Source of the DNA: JBMNQH01 sp050944035
Lineage (GTDB): Bacteria; Bacillota; Clostridia; Oscillospirales; Oscillospiraceae
Direction: 5' to 3'
Length of the DNA: 64,000 nucleotides
NCBI GenBank assembly: GCA_050944035.1
Contig: JBMNQH010000010.1
Location: forward strand, 25,562 to 89,561
Shown here piece by piece: positions 42,073 through 50,635 of the stretch. The position numbers were made by a program, and so were the translations under genes. Position 1 is the first letter of the stretch, and each line of letters opens with the position of its first letter. The notes beneath the pieces are model-generated. The model had not been told where the DNA came from, made no database searches, and worked only from the letters and a program-made list of their open reading frames with translations.

Positions 42073-43011
42073 CTATTTTCGTACGGTATGTTTCGATTTT
42101 GGGGTCCTCGAGGGGAGAAACCGGAAGAGGGATGGCCAAAGTAAAATCGAAAAAAACAGAAGAAGTAGATACCGCAGGCCGCAGGTAATCGCGGCGTGAT
42201 GGACAAACAATCTGCCCAGCAGGCTTCCACTGTACTGATACAGCAATAGTACGATTATCAGTCCACCGCCCAGCTTGACCAACTGTGCCCACCACACTGT
42301 TTGCGGCTCGAACCGAATCCAGCGTCGCTCGATGGGGTAGGCAATGAGGAGCCCAAGGAATCCGCCAAGCATCGACCAGCTGTTTTTGACTGCCACACTT
42401 AGATTGGCTGCATCCACATTTTCTGGTACCAGAAACATCGCGTGCAGCAGCTTGCCAAGTGCCAGAAATGTTCCACATGCAAAAACGCCAAGCAGCCGAT
42501 TCTTTTTTCCTTCGTCAGTCGGAAAGAACGGACGCAACAGGAAGACCAGAAGCAATCCGATTCCCAGAGAAGTGAGTACATCAGTCGGAAAATGTACGCC
42601 CAAATAGCAACGGGAAAATGCAACCGTTAAAATCAGCAGCAGACACACAACACGAAATCTTCGGTCGCGATACCAGACCGCAAGACCGCCCAAGGTTCCT
42701 GTGACATTCTGCGTATGGCCGGACGGAAATGAATACCCGCTTGCATGCTCCCGCGCTGCCTCCACAATTGGAAAGCTCGAATCGCGAACCCATGGCCGCG
42801 GAACGCGGCAGAAAAGCTTTAGAAACTGGTTTATGACAGAGCCAAAGAAATCAACGGTAAGCAGATAATATCCCGCCTGTTTATCCCTGCACCAGAATAC
42901 AGCTAATACAATACAAAGCACCGCACGCTGTTCCCCAAAATGGGTAAGCAAAGAAAACAGTGTATCTCCGAACGGAGTGCGGAGGTTTGAGAGAAACCAG
43001 AGAAGTTGCAT
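42073..43011 (-). CDS. PAP2-family membrane phosphatase
   Basis: 312 residues with six or more hydrophobic segments and the three PAP2 motifs: KLFCRVPRPW (C1), SGYSFPSGHTQ (C2) and SRCYLGVHFPTDV (C3, catalytic His). Likely an undecaprenyl-diphosphate or lipid phosphatase at the membrane outer face; the exact substrate is unknown. ATG 43011 with AAAGGAGA upstream; the longer reading adds 16 non-homologous residues. The C-terminal half is extra membrane sequence beyond the core PAP2 domain. Confidence 0.87.
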   Translation of the reverse strand: MQLLWFLSNLRTPFGDTLFSLLTHFGEQRAVLCIVLAVFWCRDKQAGYYLLTVDFFGSVINQFLKLFCRVPRPWVRDSSFPIVEAAREHASGYSFPSGHTQNVTGTLGGLAVWYRDRRFRVVCLLLILTVAFSRCYLGVHFPTDVLTSLGIGLLLVFLLRPFFPTDEGKKNRLLGVFACGTFLALGKLLHAMFLVPENVDAANLSVAVKNSWSMLGGFLGLLIAYPIERRWIRFEPQTVWWAQLVKLGGGLIIVLLLYQYSGSLLGRLFVHHAAITCGLRYLLLLFFSILLWPSLFRFLPSRTPKSKHTVRK

Positions 43012-43142
43012 GGCAGTTCTCCTTTCGTAGATGGTTCGATGATACCCGAAATTCTGCAAGAAAACAAGGAGATTGCGAGCAGATTCTTGTATTTTACTGG
43101 TATTTTATCAGAGGGAATATTCCATCGGCATCCAAGAAGCTA

Positions 43143-43171
43143 TTGACCAGAAATTTTGAATGTGCTAGAAT
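43143..43171 (+). promoter_or_regulatory. Promoter of the T-box-controlled ior operon
   Basis: TTGACC, 17-base spacer, TAGAAT; transcript start predicted near 43178, just ahead of the T-box leader. 43012-43142 shows no gene. Confidence 0.78.
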
Positions 43172-43184
43172 AAAGAAAAATGAA

Positions 43185-43430
43185 AAACCGATGAGCAAGA
43201 GTAGTAGTCCCTGGAAGAATGTGCAGAGAGTTGCCGACGGTGGAAAGGTGATGATTCGGAATGGGATGAATGGACTTGTGAGGGCAACCTGAAACCGTGT
43301 GGAGTAGGGAAGACGCAACCCGTGCGTTATCGAGGTACGTGCATGATGGTGCACAATAAAATGCGAAGTTTAGGTGGTATAGCAGACGAGTATGGCTCCT
43401 GTCCTATGAGTAGGATGGGGGTTTTTTATT
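43185..43430 (+). promoter_or_regulatory. T-box riboswitch, specifier probably UGG (tRNA-Trp)
   Basis: Stem I base GCAAG (43195-43199) pairs with CTTGT (43275-43279) and TCCC with GGGA just above. Between them lies the specifier loop with AGTAGTAG on the 5' side and TGAATGGA on the 3' side. The GAA of the loop-E motif is followed by TGG (43271-43273) and a purine, the usual specifier position. Stem I distal features GCAGAGAGTTGCCGACGGTGG and AAAGGTGATG are present. The T-box AGGTGGTATAGCAG (from 43372) is a variant of the consensus, and a terminator stem follows. The UGGU bulge pairs perfectly with A73 but only by wobble with G73, expected in bacterial tRNA-Trp, which lowers specifier confidence. 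Confidence 0.88.
43396..43427 (+). terminator. T-box terminator
   Basis: 11-bp stem (43396-43406 with 43411-43421, with several G-T pairs) followed by TTTTTT. Its 5' side overlaps the antiterminator formed with the T-box sequence, so uncharged tRNA would prevent termination. Confidence 0.85.
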
Positions 43431-43470
43431 ATTCCTGCACAGACCACAGGTTCCATAAGGAGGACGTTGT

Positions 43471-45264
43471 ATGAGGGAATTGTTGATGGGAAATGAGGCC
43501 ATCGCGCTTGGCGCGTTGATGGCAGGGGTACAGGTTGTCGCCGGATATCCCGGCACGCCTTCCACCGAGGTGCTGGAAACCATTGCAAAGCGCCGACCAC
43601 AGAATGTCTATGTTGAATGGTCGGTCAATGAAAAGGCTGCGATGGAAGTGGCGGCCGGTGCGGCATACAGCGGTGCACGCGCACTTGTGACGATGAAACA
43701 GGTCGGCTTAAATGTGGCAACCGATCCTCTGATGAGCCTCAATTATATCGGCGTCAAGGGCGGCATGGTTGTCTTTGTGGCAGATGATCCCGGTCCGATT
43801 TCTTCCCAGACTGAACAGGACACCCGGCATTTCGGCCAATATGCAAAAATCGCGGTATTTGATCCGACCTCGCCGGAAGAGGCTTATGAAATGATCCAAA
43901 CCGCGTTTGCCTACTCAGAGGCACAGCAAAAGCCGGTTCTGTTCCGCGCAACAACCAGAGTCTGTCATTCCTGCGCCTCCATCGAGGTCGGGCAATTTCC
44001 AGAACCGAAACAGCCGGTGGGTTTTACAAAAGACAGCCGGTGGGTCATTTTCCCAGCGTTGTCTTACCGAAGAAAACTGGAATTGACGGAAATGGAACCG
44101 ACACTTGCCGATCAGTTTTCCAAATCGGCTTATAACACCATTGAAGGGGATGGTTGCATCGGAATTGCCTGCGGCGGCATCAGCTACGCCTATGTCAAAG
44201 ACGCCCTGTCCAATTTGGATACACCGTTTCATGTCTTTAAGGTAGCAACCCCCTATCCATTTCCGGAAGCACGCGCCTTGGAATTTCTGGACGGCCTTGA
44301 ACAGGTAATTGTATTCGAAGAATTGGATCCCGTCATCGAGGATGCATTGCTCACATTAAAGGGCAAAGAAAAACTGTCCTTTACACTGCTCGGAAAGCGC
44401 AGCGGTACTGTTCCAACCGCCGGAGAACTCAGTGCAGGAATCGTTTGCAAAATCTTGGAAACGGTATTCGGTACCCAAAATCAGATGGCCTTTTCCGATT
44501 ACTCGGATGCTCCGGCAGTTCCCATGCGTCCGCCGGTACTTTGCGCAGGCTGTCCGCATCGTGCCGCTTTCTACGCAGTCAAGCAGGCCATGAAAGGGAA
44601 GAAGGCCGTGTTCTGCGGTGACATCGGCTGCTACACACTGGGCAATGCGGCGCCGCTGGATATGGTCGACACCTGTCTCTGCATGGGCGCGGGCATCACC
44701 ATTGCCCAAGGCATCGGGCACGCTGAAAACGGCAGTGTAAATTTTGCTTTTGTCGGCGACTCCACCTTTTTCGCCTCCGGCATGACCGGCGTTGTCAACG
44801 CAGTGTATAACCAGGCCAATATGATTCTCGTCGTGTTGGACAATTCCACAACGGCCATGACCGGCCATCAGCCGCACCCCGGAATCGGCAAAACCATGAT
44901 GGGTGGAATTTCGCAAAAAATCAACATTCCGGCTGTGTTAAAGGCAATTGGATTGACCCGCGTTGAAGAGGTTGATCCACTGGATCTGAACGAATCAATC
45001 CGTGTTGTGCAGGAGATCGCCGATGAAAAAGGCGTCAAGGCAGTCATCTTCCGCTCGCCCTGTATTGCATTACAGAAAAAGACCAGCATGTGCAAAGTAG
45101 AAGAGAAAGACTGTACTGGCTGTCAGCGCTGTATCCGTGAGATCGGATGTCCTGCTATGGCAGTTCGAGAGAAGAAAGTCGTGATTGAACAGGGACTTTG
45201 TAACGGCTGCGGACTTTGCAGCCAGGTTTGTCCCAAGCGCTGCATTCACAAGGAGGAAGCCTAG
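43471..45264 (+). CDS. iorA: Indolepyruvate ferredoxin oxidoreductase, alpha subunit
   Basis: Catalytic subunit interconverting aryl pyruvates (indole-, phenyl-, hydroxyphenylpyruvate) plus CoA with aryl-acetyl-CoA, CO2 and reduced ferredoxin. 597 residues: N-terminal pyrimidine-binding domain (GNEAIALGALMAGVQVVAGYPGTPSTEV), TPP-binding domain (GDIGCYTLG, GDSTFFASGMTGVVNA), and C-terminal two-cluster ferredoxin domain with CTGCQRC and CNGCGLCSQVCP. Good SD AAGGAGG. First gene after the T-box leader; iorB follows without a gap. Confidence 0.95.
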   Translation: MRELLMGNEAIALGALMAGVQVVAGYPGTPSTEVLETIAKRRPQNVYVEWSVNEKAAMEVAAGAAYSGARALVTMKQVGLNVATDPLMSLNYIGVKGGMVVFVADDPGPISSQTEQDTRHFGQYAKIAVFDPTSPEEAYEMIQTAFAYSEAQQKPVLFRATTRVCHSCASIEVGQFPEPKQPVGFTKDSRWVIFPALSYRRKLELTEMEPTLADQFSKSAYNTIEGDGCIGIACGGISYAYVKDALSNLDTPFHVFKVATPYPFPEARALEFLDGLEQVIVFEELDPVIEDALLTLKGKEKLSFTLLGKRSGTVPTAGELSAGIVCKILETVFGTQNQMAFSDYSDAPAVPMRPPVLCAGCPHRAAFYAVKQAMKGKKAVFCGDIGCYTLGNAAPLDMVDTCLCMGAGITIAQGIGHAENGSVNFAFVGDSTFFASGMTGVVNAVYNQANMILVVLDNSTTAMTGHQPHPGIGKTMMGGISQKINIPAVLKAIGLTRVEEVDPLDLNESIRVVQEIADEKGVKAVIFRSPCIALQKKTSMCKVEEKDCTGCQRCIREIGCPAMAVREKKVVIEQGLCNGCGLCSQVCPKRCIHKEEA

Positions 45265-45843
45265 ATGAAAAGTTGTCTGTTATGTGGTGTCGGCGGTCAG
45301 GGCACCGTATTAGCCTCCAGAATTTTGGCCTCTGCCGCGATGGAAGAAGGACTTTTTGCCCGAACAGCCGAAACCATCGGCATGGCACAGCGCGGCGGTT
45401 GCGTGGTCAGCCACGTCCGTATGGGAGAAACGGTTCCATCTCCGATGATCCCATTCGGGCAGGCGGACATGATTCTCGGTTTTGAACCGGGGGAAGCGGT
45501 GCGTTGTCTGCCCTATCTGAAACCGGACGGCTGGATGATCGTCTGCAAAAAGGCGGTTCAGCCGGTCGCTGCTTCGCTCTCCGGCAGTACTTATGACGGC
45601 GATGCCATGGTCGCCTATCTGCAAAAGAAGGTTGCAAACTGCATCGTCATCGATGGAGAAGCAATCTGCCGGACCTGTGGCTCGGAAAAAGTGTTGAATG
45701 TCGCGCTCGTCGGCGCCGCAATCCAAAGCGGCGTTCTCGGCCTGAAACTGGAATCCATTGAAACAATCCTTGCAACCAAACTGAAAGCCGCTTTTATTGA
45801 ACAGAATCGAAAGGCGCTGCATCTTGGTGCGGCGGCATTATAA
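45265..45843 (+). CDS. iorB: Indolepyruvate ferredoxin oxidoreductase, beta subunit
   Basis: 192 residues of the gamma-type oxidoreductase domain: GVGGQGTVLASRILASAAME, RTAETIGMAQRGGCVVSHVR, and EAVRCLPYLKPDG. Forms the enzyme with IorA. Its ATG follows the iorA stop directly. Confidence 0.95.
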   Translation: MKSCLLCGVGGQGTVLASRILASAAMEEGLFARTAETIGMAQRGGCVVSHVRMGETVPSPMIPFGQADMILGFEPGEAVRCLPYLKPDGWMIVCKKAVQPVAASLSGSTYDGDAMVAYLQKKVANCIVIDGEAICRTCGSEKVLNVALVGAAIQSGVLGLKLESIETILATKLKAAFIEQNRKALHLGAAAL

Positions 45844-45859
45844 AGAGGGAGACGCCACC

Positions 45860-47095
45860 ATGAAAATGAAAACAGAGACCTTACAGCAGATCAAAATACA
45901 ACTGGAACGTGTCATGAAAGCAAACGGGTTTTATGCCAAGCTTCTGAAAGGCATCGATCTTGTTTCTATTCAGACACAGGAGGATTTTGAACGCTTGCCT
46001 TTCTCAGAAAAAGCGGATCTCCGTAATGCGTATCCGCTTGGACTGTCCGCCGTACCGGATGAGGACATTGTCCGAATCCATTCTTCCTCGGGTACCACCG
46101 GAACACCGGTCATTATCCCTTACACGCAGAAAGATGTTGATGACTGGGCAGAGCTCTTTAAACGCAGTTATGAAATTGCCGGCATCACCAAAAAGGATCG
46201 CATTCAGATCACGCCGGGATATGGTCTCTGGACGGCCGGTATCGGTTTCCAGCTGGGTGCAGAGCGTCTCGGCGCGATGTCAATCCCAATGGGTCCGGGC
46301 AATACCGATAAGCAGATCCAGTTTATGGAGGATATGCAGTCGACCGTATTGTGTGCAACCTCGTCTTACGCACTGCTTCTGGCGGAGGCAATTGAACGAA
46401 AAAAAGTCCGCTCTAAAATCAAGCTGAAAAAAGGCGTCATCGGCTCGGAGCGCTGGGGTGAAAAAATGCGCGCCAGAATCGCTGAGGAGCTCGGTGTAGA
46501 GTTGTACGACATCTACGGCTTGACGGAGGTCTATGGACCCGGCATTGCAATCAACTGCGAGTACAATACCGGTATGCATTATTATGACGACTACCTGTAC
46601 TTTGAGATCATCGACCCCAAAACCGGCGAGGTGCTGCCGGATGGAGAACTGGGTGAACTGGTTATCACAACATTGCAAAAAGAGGGTGCACCATTAATCC
46701 GCTACCGCACCCATGATTTGACGAGAATCATCCCGGGCGAATGCCCCTGCGGCAGATCCTATCCGCGCATCGATGTCATTCTTGGCCGGACCGACGATAT
46801 GGTCAAGGTCAAGGGAGTCAACATTTTCCCGGGTCAGATTGACGATCTTCTCAAAACGTTGCCCGATGCGTCCAGCGAGTACCAGGTTTTTATTGAACAC
46901 GCAGATGGAAAAGATCAGATCACAGTTTTTGTAGAGACCAAGGTGGAAGGTGCCGAAAAGAAACAGTTCGAGGCAAAAATGAAAGAAACCTTTAAGTCAA
47001 AAATTGGGATTACCATTCATGCCAAAGGGGTTGCAATCGGAGATCTTCCAAGAAGTGAAAAAAAATCCACCCGCATTTATGATTACCGCTATTAA
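45860..47095 (+). CDS. paaK: Phenylacetate-CoA ligase family protein (aryl-acetate--CoA ligase)
   Basis: Adenylate-forming enzyme of 411 residues activating an aryl acetate to its CoA thioester: HSSSGTTGTPVIIPYT phosphate loop, YDIYGLTEVYGPGIA, YRTHDLTRI and GRTDDMVKVKGVNIFPGQID, with the PaaK C-terminal domain and the conserved Lys in ARSEKKSTR-like RSEKKSTRIYDY. ATG 45860 with GAGGGAG; the in-frame longer reading overlaps iorB. With IorAB it would connect indoleacetate or phenylacetate with the aryl pyruvate, in either direction. Confidence 0.93.
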   Translation: MKMKTETLQQIKIQLERVMKANGFYAKLLKGIDLVSIQTQEDFERLPFSEKADLRNAYPLGLSAVPDEDIVRIHSSSGTTGTPVIIPYTQKDVDDWAELFKRSYEIAGITKKDRIQITPGYGLWTAGIGFQLGAERLGAMSIPMGPGNTDKQIQFMEDMQSTVLCATSSYALLLAEAIERKKVRSKIKLKKGVIGSERWGEKMRARIAEELGVELYDIYGLTEVYGPGIAINCEYNTGMHYYDDYLYFEIIDPKTGEVLPDGELGELVITTLQKEGAPLIRYRTHDLTRIIPGECPCGRSYPRIDVILGRTDDMVKVKGVNIFPGQIDDLLKTLPDASSEYQVFIEHADGKDQITVFVETKVEGAEKKQFEAKMKETFKSKIGITIHAKGVAIGDLPRSEKKSTRIYDYRY

Positions 47096-47108
47096 TAATA
47101 AATTTTAT

Positions 47109-47149
47109 AAAAACTCCCCGCAACATCATTCGTGTTGCGGGGAGTTTTT
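47109..47149 (+). terminator. ior operon terminator
   Basis: 17-bp perfect stem from AAAAACTCCCCGCAACA (47109-47125) with its complement (47133-47149), ending in TTTTT. The next 95 bases hold no gene that can be supported. Confidence 0.92.
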
Positions 47150-47244
47150 CATTGTTCTGTCGCTTTATTCTGCGCTGTTGTAATGGACGATAATATCATC
47201 GGAGGTTAAGACCTCATCTTCAATTGCAATCTCATCCTCTTTCT

Positions 47245-48618
47245 TTATTGCTCCGGTATGGTTTCTGTTTCCGCCCGTGTCAAACTCTTAATCCATTTAT
47301 AATGATTCACGCGCAAAAAGGCCGGAACACACTTAAACACCTGATCCGAATTCAAGAATATGACAACGGCAATCGGGGAGAGTTTCCAAACAAACGCGGC
47401 AAGACAGCTGAGTGGAAGCACAATACACCAGATGCTGATAAAATCCAGTATCATGATAAAATTGGTATCACCGCCACCGCGGATGATCCCCCCATTGGTC
47501 GGATACTGATAAGACATGGTACAGATCGTGACAGTTTGAATCAACATAAACGCATTGGCAAGATAGTATGTGTCCTCTGAAATATTATAGACACTCAAAA
47601 GTGGGACGCGGATCAGGAACAGCGCACAACTTAAAACCAATCCGACGCAGACAAACAGCCCTTGTAACGTCCGAACATACTCCTTCAGCTTGCTCAAGTC
47701 GCCCGAGCCAATCACTTTCCCGACAATAATGGATGCCGCTGTACAGGCACCAAGAGAAGTTACCTTCAACAGCAAAAAGATTGTCGATGAGATGGAATAG
47801 GCCGCAATGGCATTGTCTGTCATATGTCCCAAAATAACCGTCTGCATGGCATTGGAAGCACCCCACAGCGCACCGGAAATAATAATCGGTGTACTGACGC
47901 GGACAAAATCGCGGAACAGAAGCTTATCTGCACGAAGAAAATCACGCAATTTGAGCTGTAATTTCTTCTCTTTCCATGCAACAAAGGAAATTACGATTAC
48001 ACACTCAACAACGCGGGCAGTCAATGTGCCGATCGCTGCGCCGCGCGCACCAAGAGCAGGCGCACCAAAGTGTCCACTGATGAGAGTATAGTTGATACAG
48101 CAGTTGATGACCAGGGAAATGCTGGAGACAACCAGCGCAATGCGGACGTTCTCTACGCTTCGCATCGTTCCCAGCAGAACCGTCGTCAATGCAAAGACCG
48201 GGTAGGTAAAGCGGATCATCTTCAAATACCCAACACCCTCCGCAATAATGGTAGAATCATTGGTAAACAGCTGTAAAGTCTGTTCCGGGAAAAGACTGAC
48301 CAGAACAAAAAATACCATTGCGATCCCAAGACCCACTCTGGCACCGGCAGAGGAGAGATGGCGAATGGGTTCCATCCGCTGCTGTCCCCAGTACTGGCTG
48401 CTCAAAACAATGATCCCGTTGCTGACTGCATAAATGACCTGCTGTAAAACGAACTGGATCTGATTGACCGCTGCAACGCCGGACAAGGCCGTTTCAGAAT
48501 AGTTGCCAATCATAACATTATCCGCTAAATTGACACTCAGAATCACCGCCTGCTCCACCATCAGGGTAACGCACAGACGCACAAACATTTTATAAAAATT
48601 TTTATCCTTTGTAAACAT
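47245..48618 (-). CDS. MATE-family efflux transporter
   Basis: 457 residues with twelve hydrophobic segments and MATE features: VEQAVILSVNLADNVMIGNYSETALSGVAAV at the N-terminus, repeated after the midpoint by PIIISGALWGASNAMQTVILGHM. Drug/cation antiport at the membrane; substrate unknown. ATG 48618 with GGAGAG upstream. It lies just after the aspartokinase terminator on the same strand. Confidence 0.9.
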   Translation of the reverse strand: MFTKDKNFYKMFVRLCVTLMVEQAVILSVNLADNVMIGNYSETALSGVAAVNQIQFVLQQVIYAVSNGIIVLSSQYWGQQRMEPIRHLSSAGARVGLGIAMVFFVLVSLFPEQTLQLFTNDSTIIAEGVGYLKMIRFTYPVFALTTVLLGTMRSVENVRIALVVSSISLVINCCINYTLISGHFGAPALGARGAAIGTLTARVVECVIVISFVAWKEKKLQLKLRDFLRADKLLFRDFVRVSTPIIISGALWGASNAMQTVILGHMTDNAIAAYSISSTIFLLLKVTSLGACTAASIIVGKVIGSGDLSKLKEYVRTLQGLFVCVGLVLSCALFLIRVPLLSVYNISEDTYYLANAFMLIQTVTICTMSYQYPTNGGIIRGGGDTNFIMILDFISIWCIVLPLSCLAAFVWKLSPIAVVIFLNSDQVFKCVPAFLRVNHYKWIKSLTRAETETIPEQ

Positions 48619-48634
48619 TTGCTTCTCTCCAAAA

Positions 48635-48692
48635 CAGAGCAATACAGCAGAGAAACCCTCCCGCTTGGGAGGGTTTTTGCCGTATTGCTCTG
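48635..48692 (-). terminator. Nested hairpin between aspartokinase and the MATE gene
   Basis: Outer stem CAGAGCAATAC with GTATTGCTCTG and inner stem AAACCCTCCC with GGGAGGGTTT, in a 58-base structure directly before the MATE SD. It ends aspartokinase transcription and could also act as the 5' structure of the MATE mRNA. Confidence 0.7.
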
Positions 48693-48704
48693 CTGCTACA
48701 AACC

Positions 48705-50018
48705 TTACTTTGCGAACTCTGCATAGATCGCTTGCAGTGCTGTGACATAATCCTTCTCATCAACACCAAAGATGATATTCATTTCTCCAGAACCCTGGTC
48801 GATCATACGAATATTGATCTGACTGCGTGCAGCCGCGTTGAATACGCGGCCAGCGGTTCCTGCGGATTTGACCATTCCGTGTCCAACCACGGCGATGAGC
48901 GCCAGACCGTGCTCAATGCTGAGAATATCGGGATGTACCTCTTTGGTAATCTCCGCTTGAATTTCCTCTTCAATTCCTTCAATGGCTGCCGAATTGACAA
49001 TAATGGAAATAGCGTCGATACCAGAAGGGAGGTGCTCAAAAGAGATCTTGTGTTTTTCCAAGACGCCAAGAACCTTACGGCCAAATCCCAGTTCGGAGTT
49101 CATCATGTCTTTTTCAATAATGATGGAGGAAAACCCAACTTTACCGGCAATTCCGGTTACAATGGTATCGGGCATAGACGCATCCAACTTGGGAACAATC
49201 ATGGTTCCCTTATCTGCTGGTGCATTGGTATTGCGAATGTTGATCGGAATATTGGCCTTGCGAACCGGGAAAATGGCATCCTCGTGCATGACCGTCGCAC
49301 CCATATAAGACAGCTCGCGCAGTTCCTTATATGTAATAAATTCTATCGTCTTGGGATTTTTCACATGGCGGGGATCTGCCATCAACATACCCGAGACGTC
49401 GGTCCAGTTCTCATAAATATCCGCTCTAACTGCGCGGGCAACAATAGAACCCGTAATATCACTGCCGCCACGGGAGAAGGTGCGGATGGTACCATTCGGC
49501 ATGGACCCGTAAAATCCGGGAATGACGGCATACTCGTGATCTTTCAAAAGCTTGGAAAGCACTGCGTTGGTCCGTTCTGCATCAAAACTTCCATCTTCGA
49601 AGAAGAAAATCCCAGTCTCTGCATCAATGAAATCGTAACCGAGGTAGTTTGCCAAGATCATAGAGTTCAGATATTCGCCGCGGCTCGCGATATAGTCGCT
49701 GCCGACACGATTCATAATGGCTGTCTTAATAGTATGGAATTCTTCCTCCAAGGAGAAGTCGATCCCAAGTTCTGAAATAATACCGCGATAGCGGTCAGCG
49801 ACCTGTTCAAATGTCTCATCAATTGATTTTTTTTCACCGGCAAGACGGAAGCACTGATACAACAGATCCGTTACCTTGATATCGTCGGAAAAGCGTTTTC
49901 CGGGCGCAGAAGCAACAACGTACCGACGCTCCGGTTCACTTTTAATAATGTCACGTACTTTTCGAAACTGCTCTGCACTTGCAAGCGAGCTTCCGCCAAA
50001 CTTTAAAACTTTCAACAT
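48705..50018 (-). CDS. lysC: Aspartate kinase
   Basis: Phosphorylates aspartate, the first step to lysine, threonine, methionine and DAP for the cell wall. 437 residues: KFGGSSLASAEQFRKV, SRGGSDITGSIVARAV catalytic loop, and two C-terminal ACT domains (FSSIIIEKDMMNSELGFGRK, IAVVGHGMVKSAGTAGRVF) for end-product control. Which amino acid inhibits it cannot be read. ATG 50018 after AAGGGG. Transcribed alone from a promoter about 180 bases upstream, through a leader with a terminator-like hairpin. Confidence 0.94.
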   Translation of the reverse strand: MLKVLKFGGSSLASAEQFRKVRDIIKSEPERRYVVASAPGKRFSDDIKVTDLLYQCFRLAGEKKSIDETFEQVADRYRGIISELGIDFSLEEEFHTIKTAIMNRVGSDYIASRGEYLNSMILANYLGYDFIDAETGIFFFEDGSFDAERTNAVLSKLLKDHEYAVIPGFYGSMPNGTIRTFSRGGSDITGSIVARAVRADIYENWTDVSGMLMADPRHVKNPKTIEFITYKELRELSYMGATVMHEDAIFPVRKANIPINIRNTNAPADKGTMIVPKLDASMPDTIVTGIAGKVGFSSIIIEKDMMNSELGFGRKVLGVLEKHKISFEHLPSGIDAISIIVNSAAIEGIEEEIQAEITKEVHPDILSIEHGLALIAVVGHGMVKSAGTAGRVFNAAARSQINIRMIDQGSGEMNIIFGVDEKDYVTALQAIYAEFAK

Positions 50019-50109
50019 AATCTTATTACCCCTTTTACAGCATATGTACTCTGCGGTATATCGCTATTTTTTAGCACAGAATTCCGCAATGTTTCCCCGT
50101 GTTCCAATA

Positions 50110-50138
50110 AAATAAAAAGCCGCCGACGGAACAGCAGC
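50110..50138 (-). promoter_or_regulatory. Terminator-like hairpin in the aspartokinase leader
   Basis: Minus-strand stem GCTGCTG (50138-50132) with CGGCGGC (50125-50119), loop TTCCGT, followed by TTTTTATTTTATT. It sits between the promoter and the gene, so it may be an attenuator. No lysine-riboswitch core and no leader peptide were recognised. Confidence 0.55.
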
Positions 50139-50171
50139 ACAGGAAAGCCTTACATATTGCCAATTGGTTTT

Positions 50172-50200
50172 TTTATACCATACTATTCAATCTTTGTCAA
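50172..50200 (-). promoter_or_regulatory. Promoter of aspartokinase
   Basis: TTGACA (50200-50195), 17-base spacer, TATAAA (50177-50172). Confidence 0.83.
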
Positions 50201-50571
50201 ATCCTGACGATAGGAAATTCCAGTAAAAATTGTATAATATTCACGAAAAATGAATCATAGCACTTTGGCAAAACAAAGGAAGGGATGCATTGCATTCCTG
50301 AACAGAGACAATTGGAGAAATGATTTTTTAAAGACCGAAAAAAGAACTTCTCAAGTGTCCATATTACAAAGACAAATGTCCCTGATTTAATTTGGTTTGT
50401 CGTTCTTCTGGAAACGCAAGGAGTAGACTTCTATCTATACATAAAAGTATCGTACCAGCAGCGATTGTTCCTCGGTCCTGAAATTGCTGCATTTCCGGTT
50501 CCATGCCATCATATGGATATACAGACAAGATGAAAAGAAAAATTTTTATCCATTCCGGCAAACAGGGGGTC

Positions 50572-50600
50572 GCATAGTGAGACGGGAAACGGCATATCCA
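50572..50600 (+). promoter_or_regulatory. Candidate sigma-E promoter of spoIVA
   Basis: GCATAGT, 14-base spacer, CATATCCA, about 36 bases upstream of spoIVA, resembling the sporulation sigma-E pattern (KMATATT-N14-CATACAHT). No sigma-A promoter is seen next to the gene. The rest of 50201-50571 holds no supported gene. Confidence 0.45.
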
Positions 50601-50635
50601 TGTATAAATACCATCGACTGTAAGGGGAACACACA

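Noticed and set aside
47168..47285. Open frame on the minus strand ending HYNSAE just beyond the MATE gene (possible frameshifted C-tail)
   Set aside because: No start codon or SD, and the MATE protein already has a normal length; treated as chance, though the acidic tail looks faintly coding.
48732..49775. 347-codon plus-strand ORF opposite aspartokinase
   Set aside because: Antisense shadow; no domain recognised and no SD.
50018..50200. Lysine riboswitch in front of aspartokinase
   Set aside because: No lysine-aptamer core motifs; only a simple hairpin.
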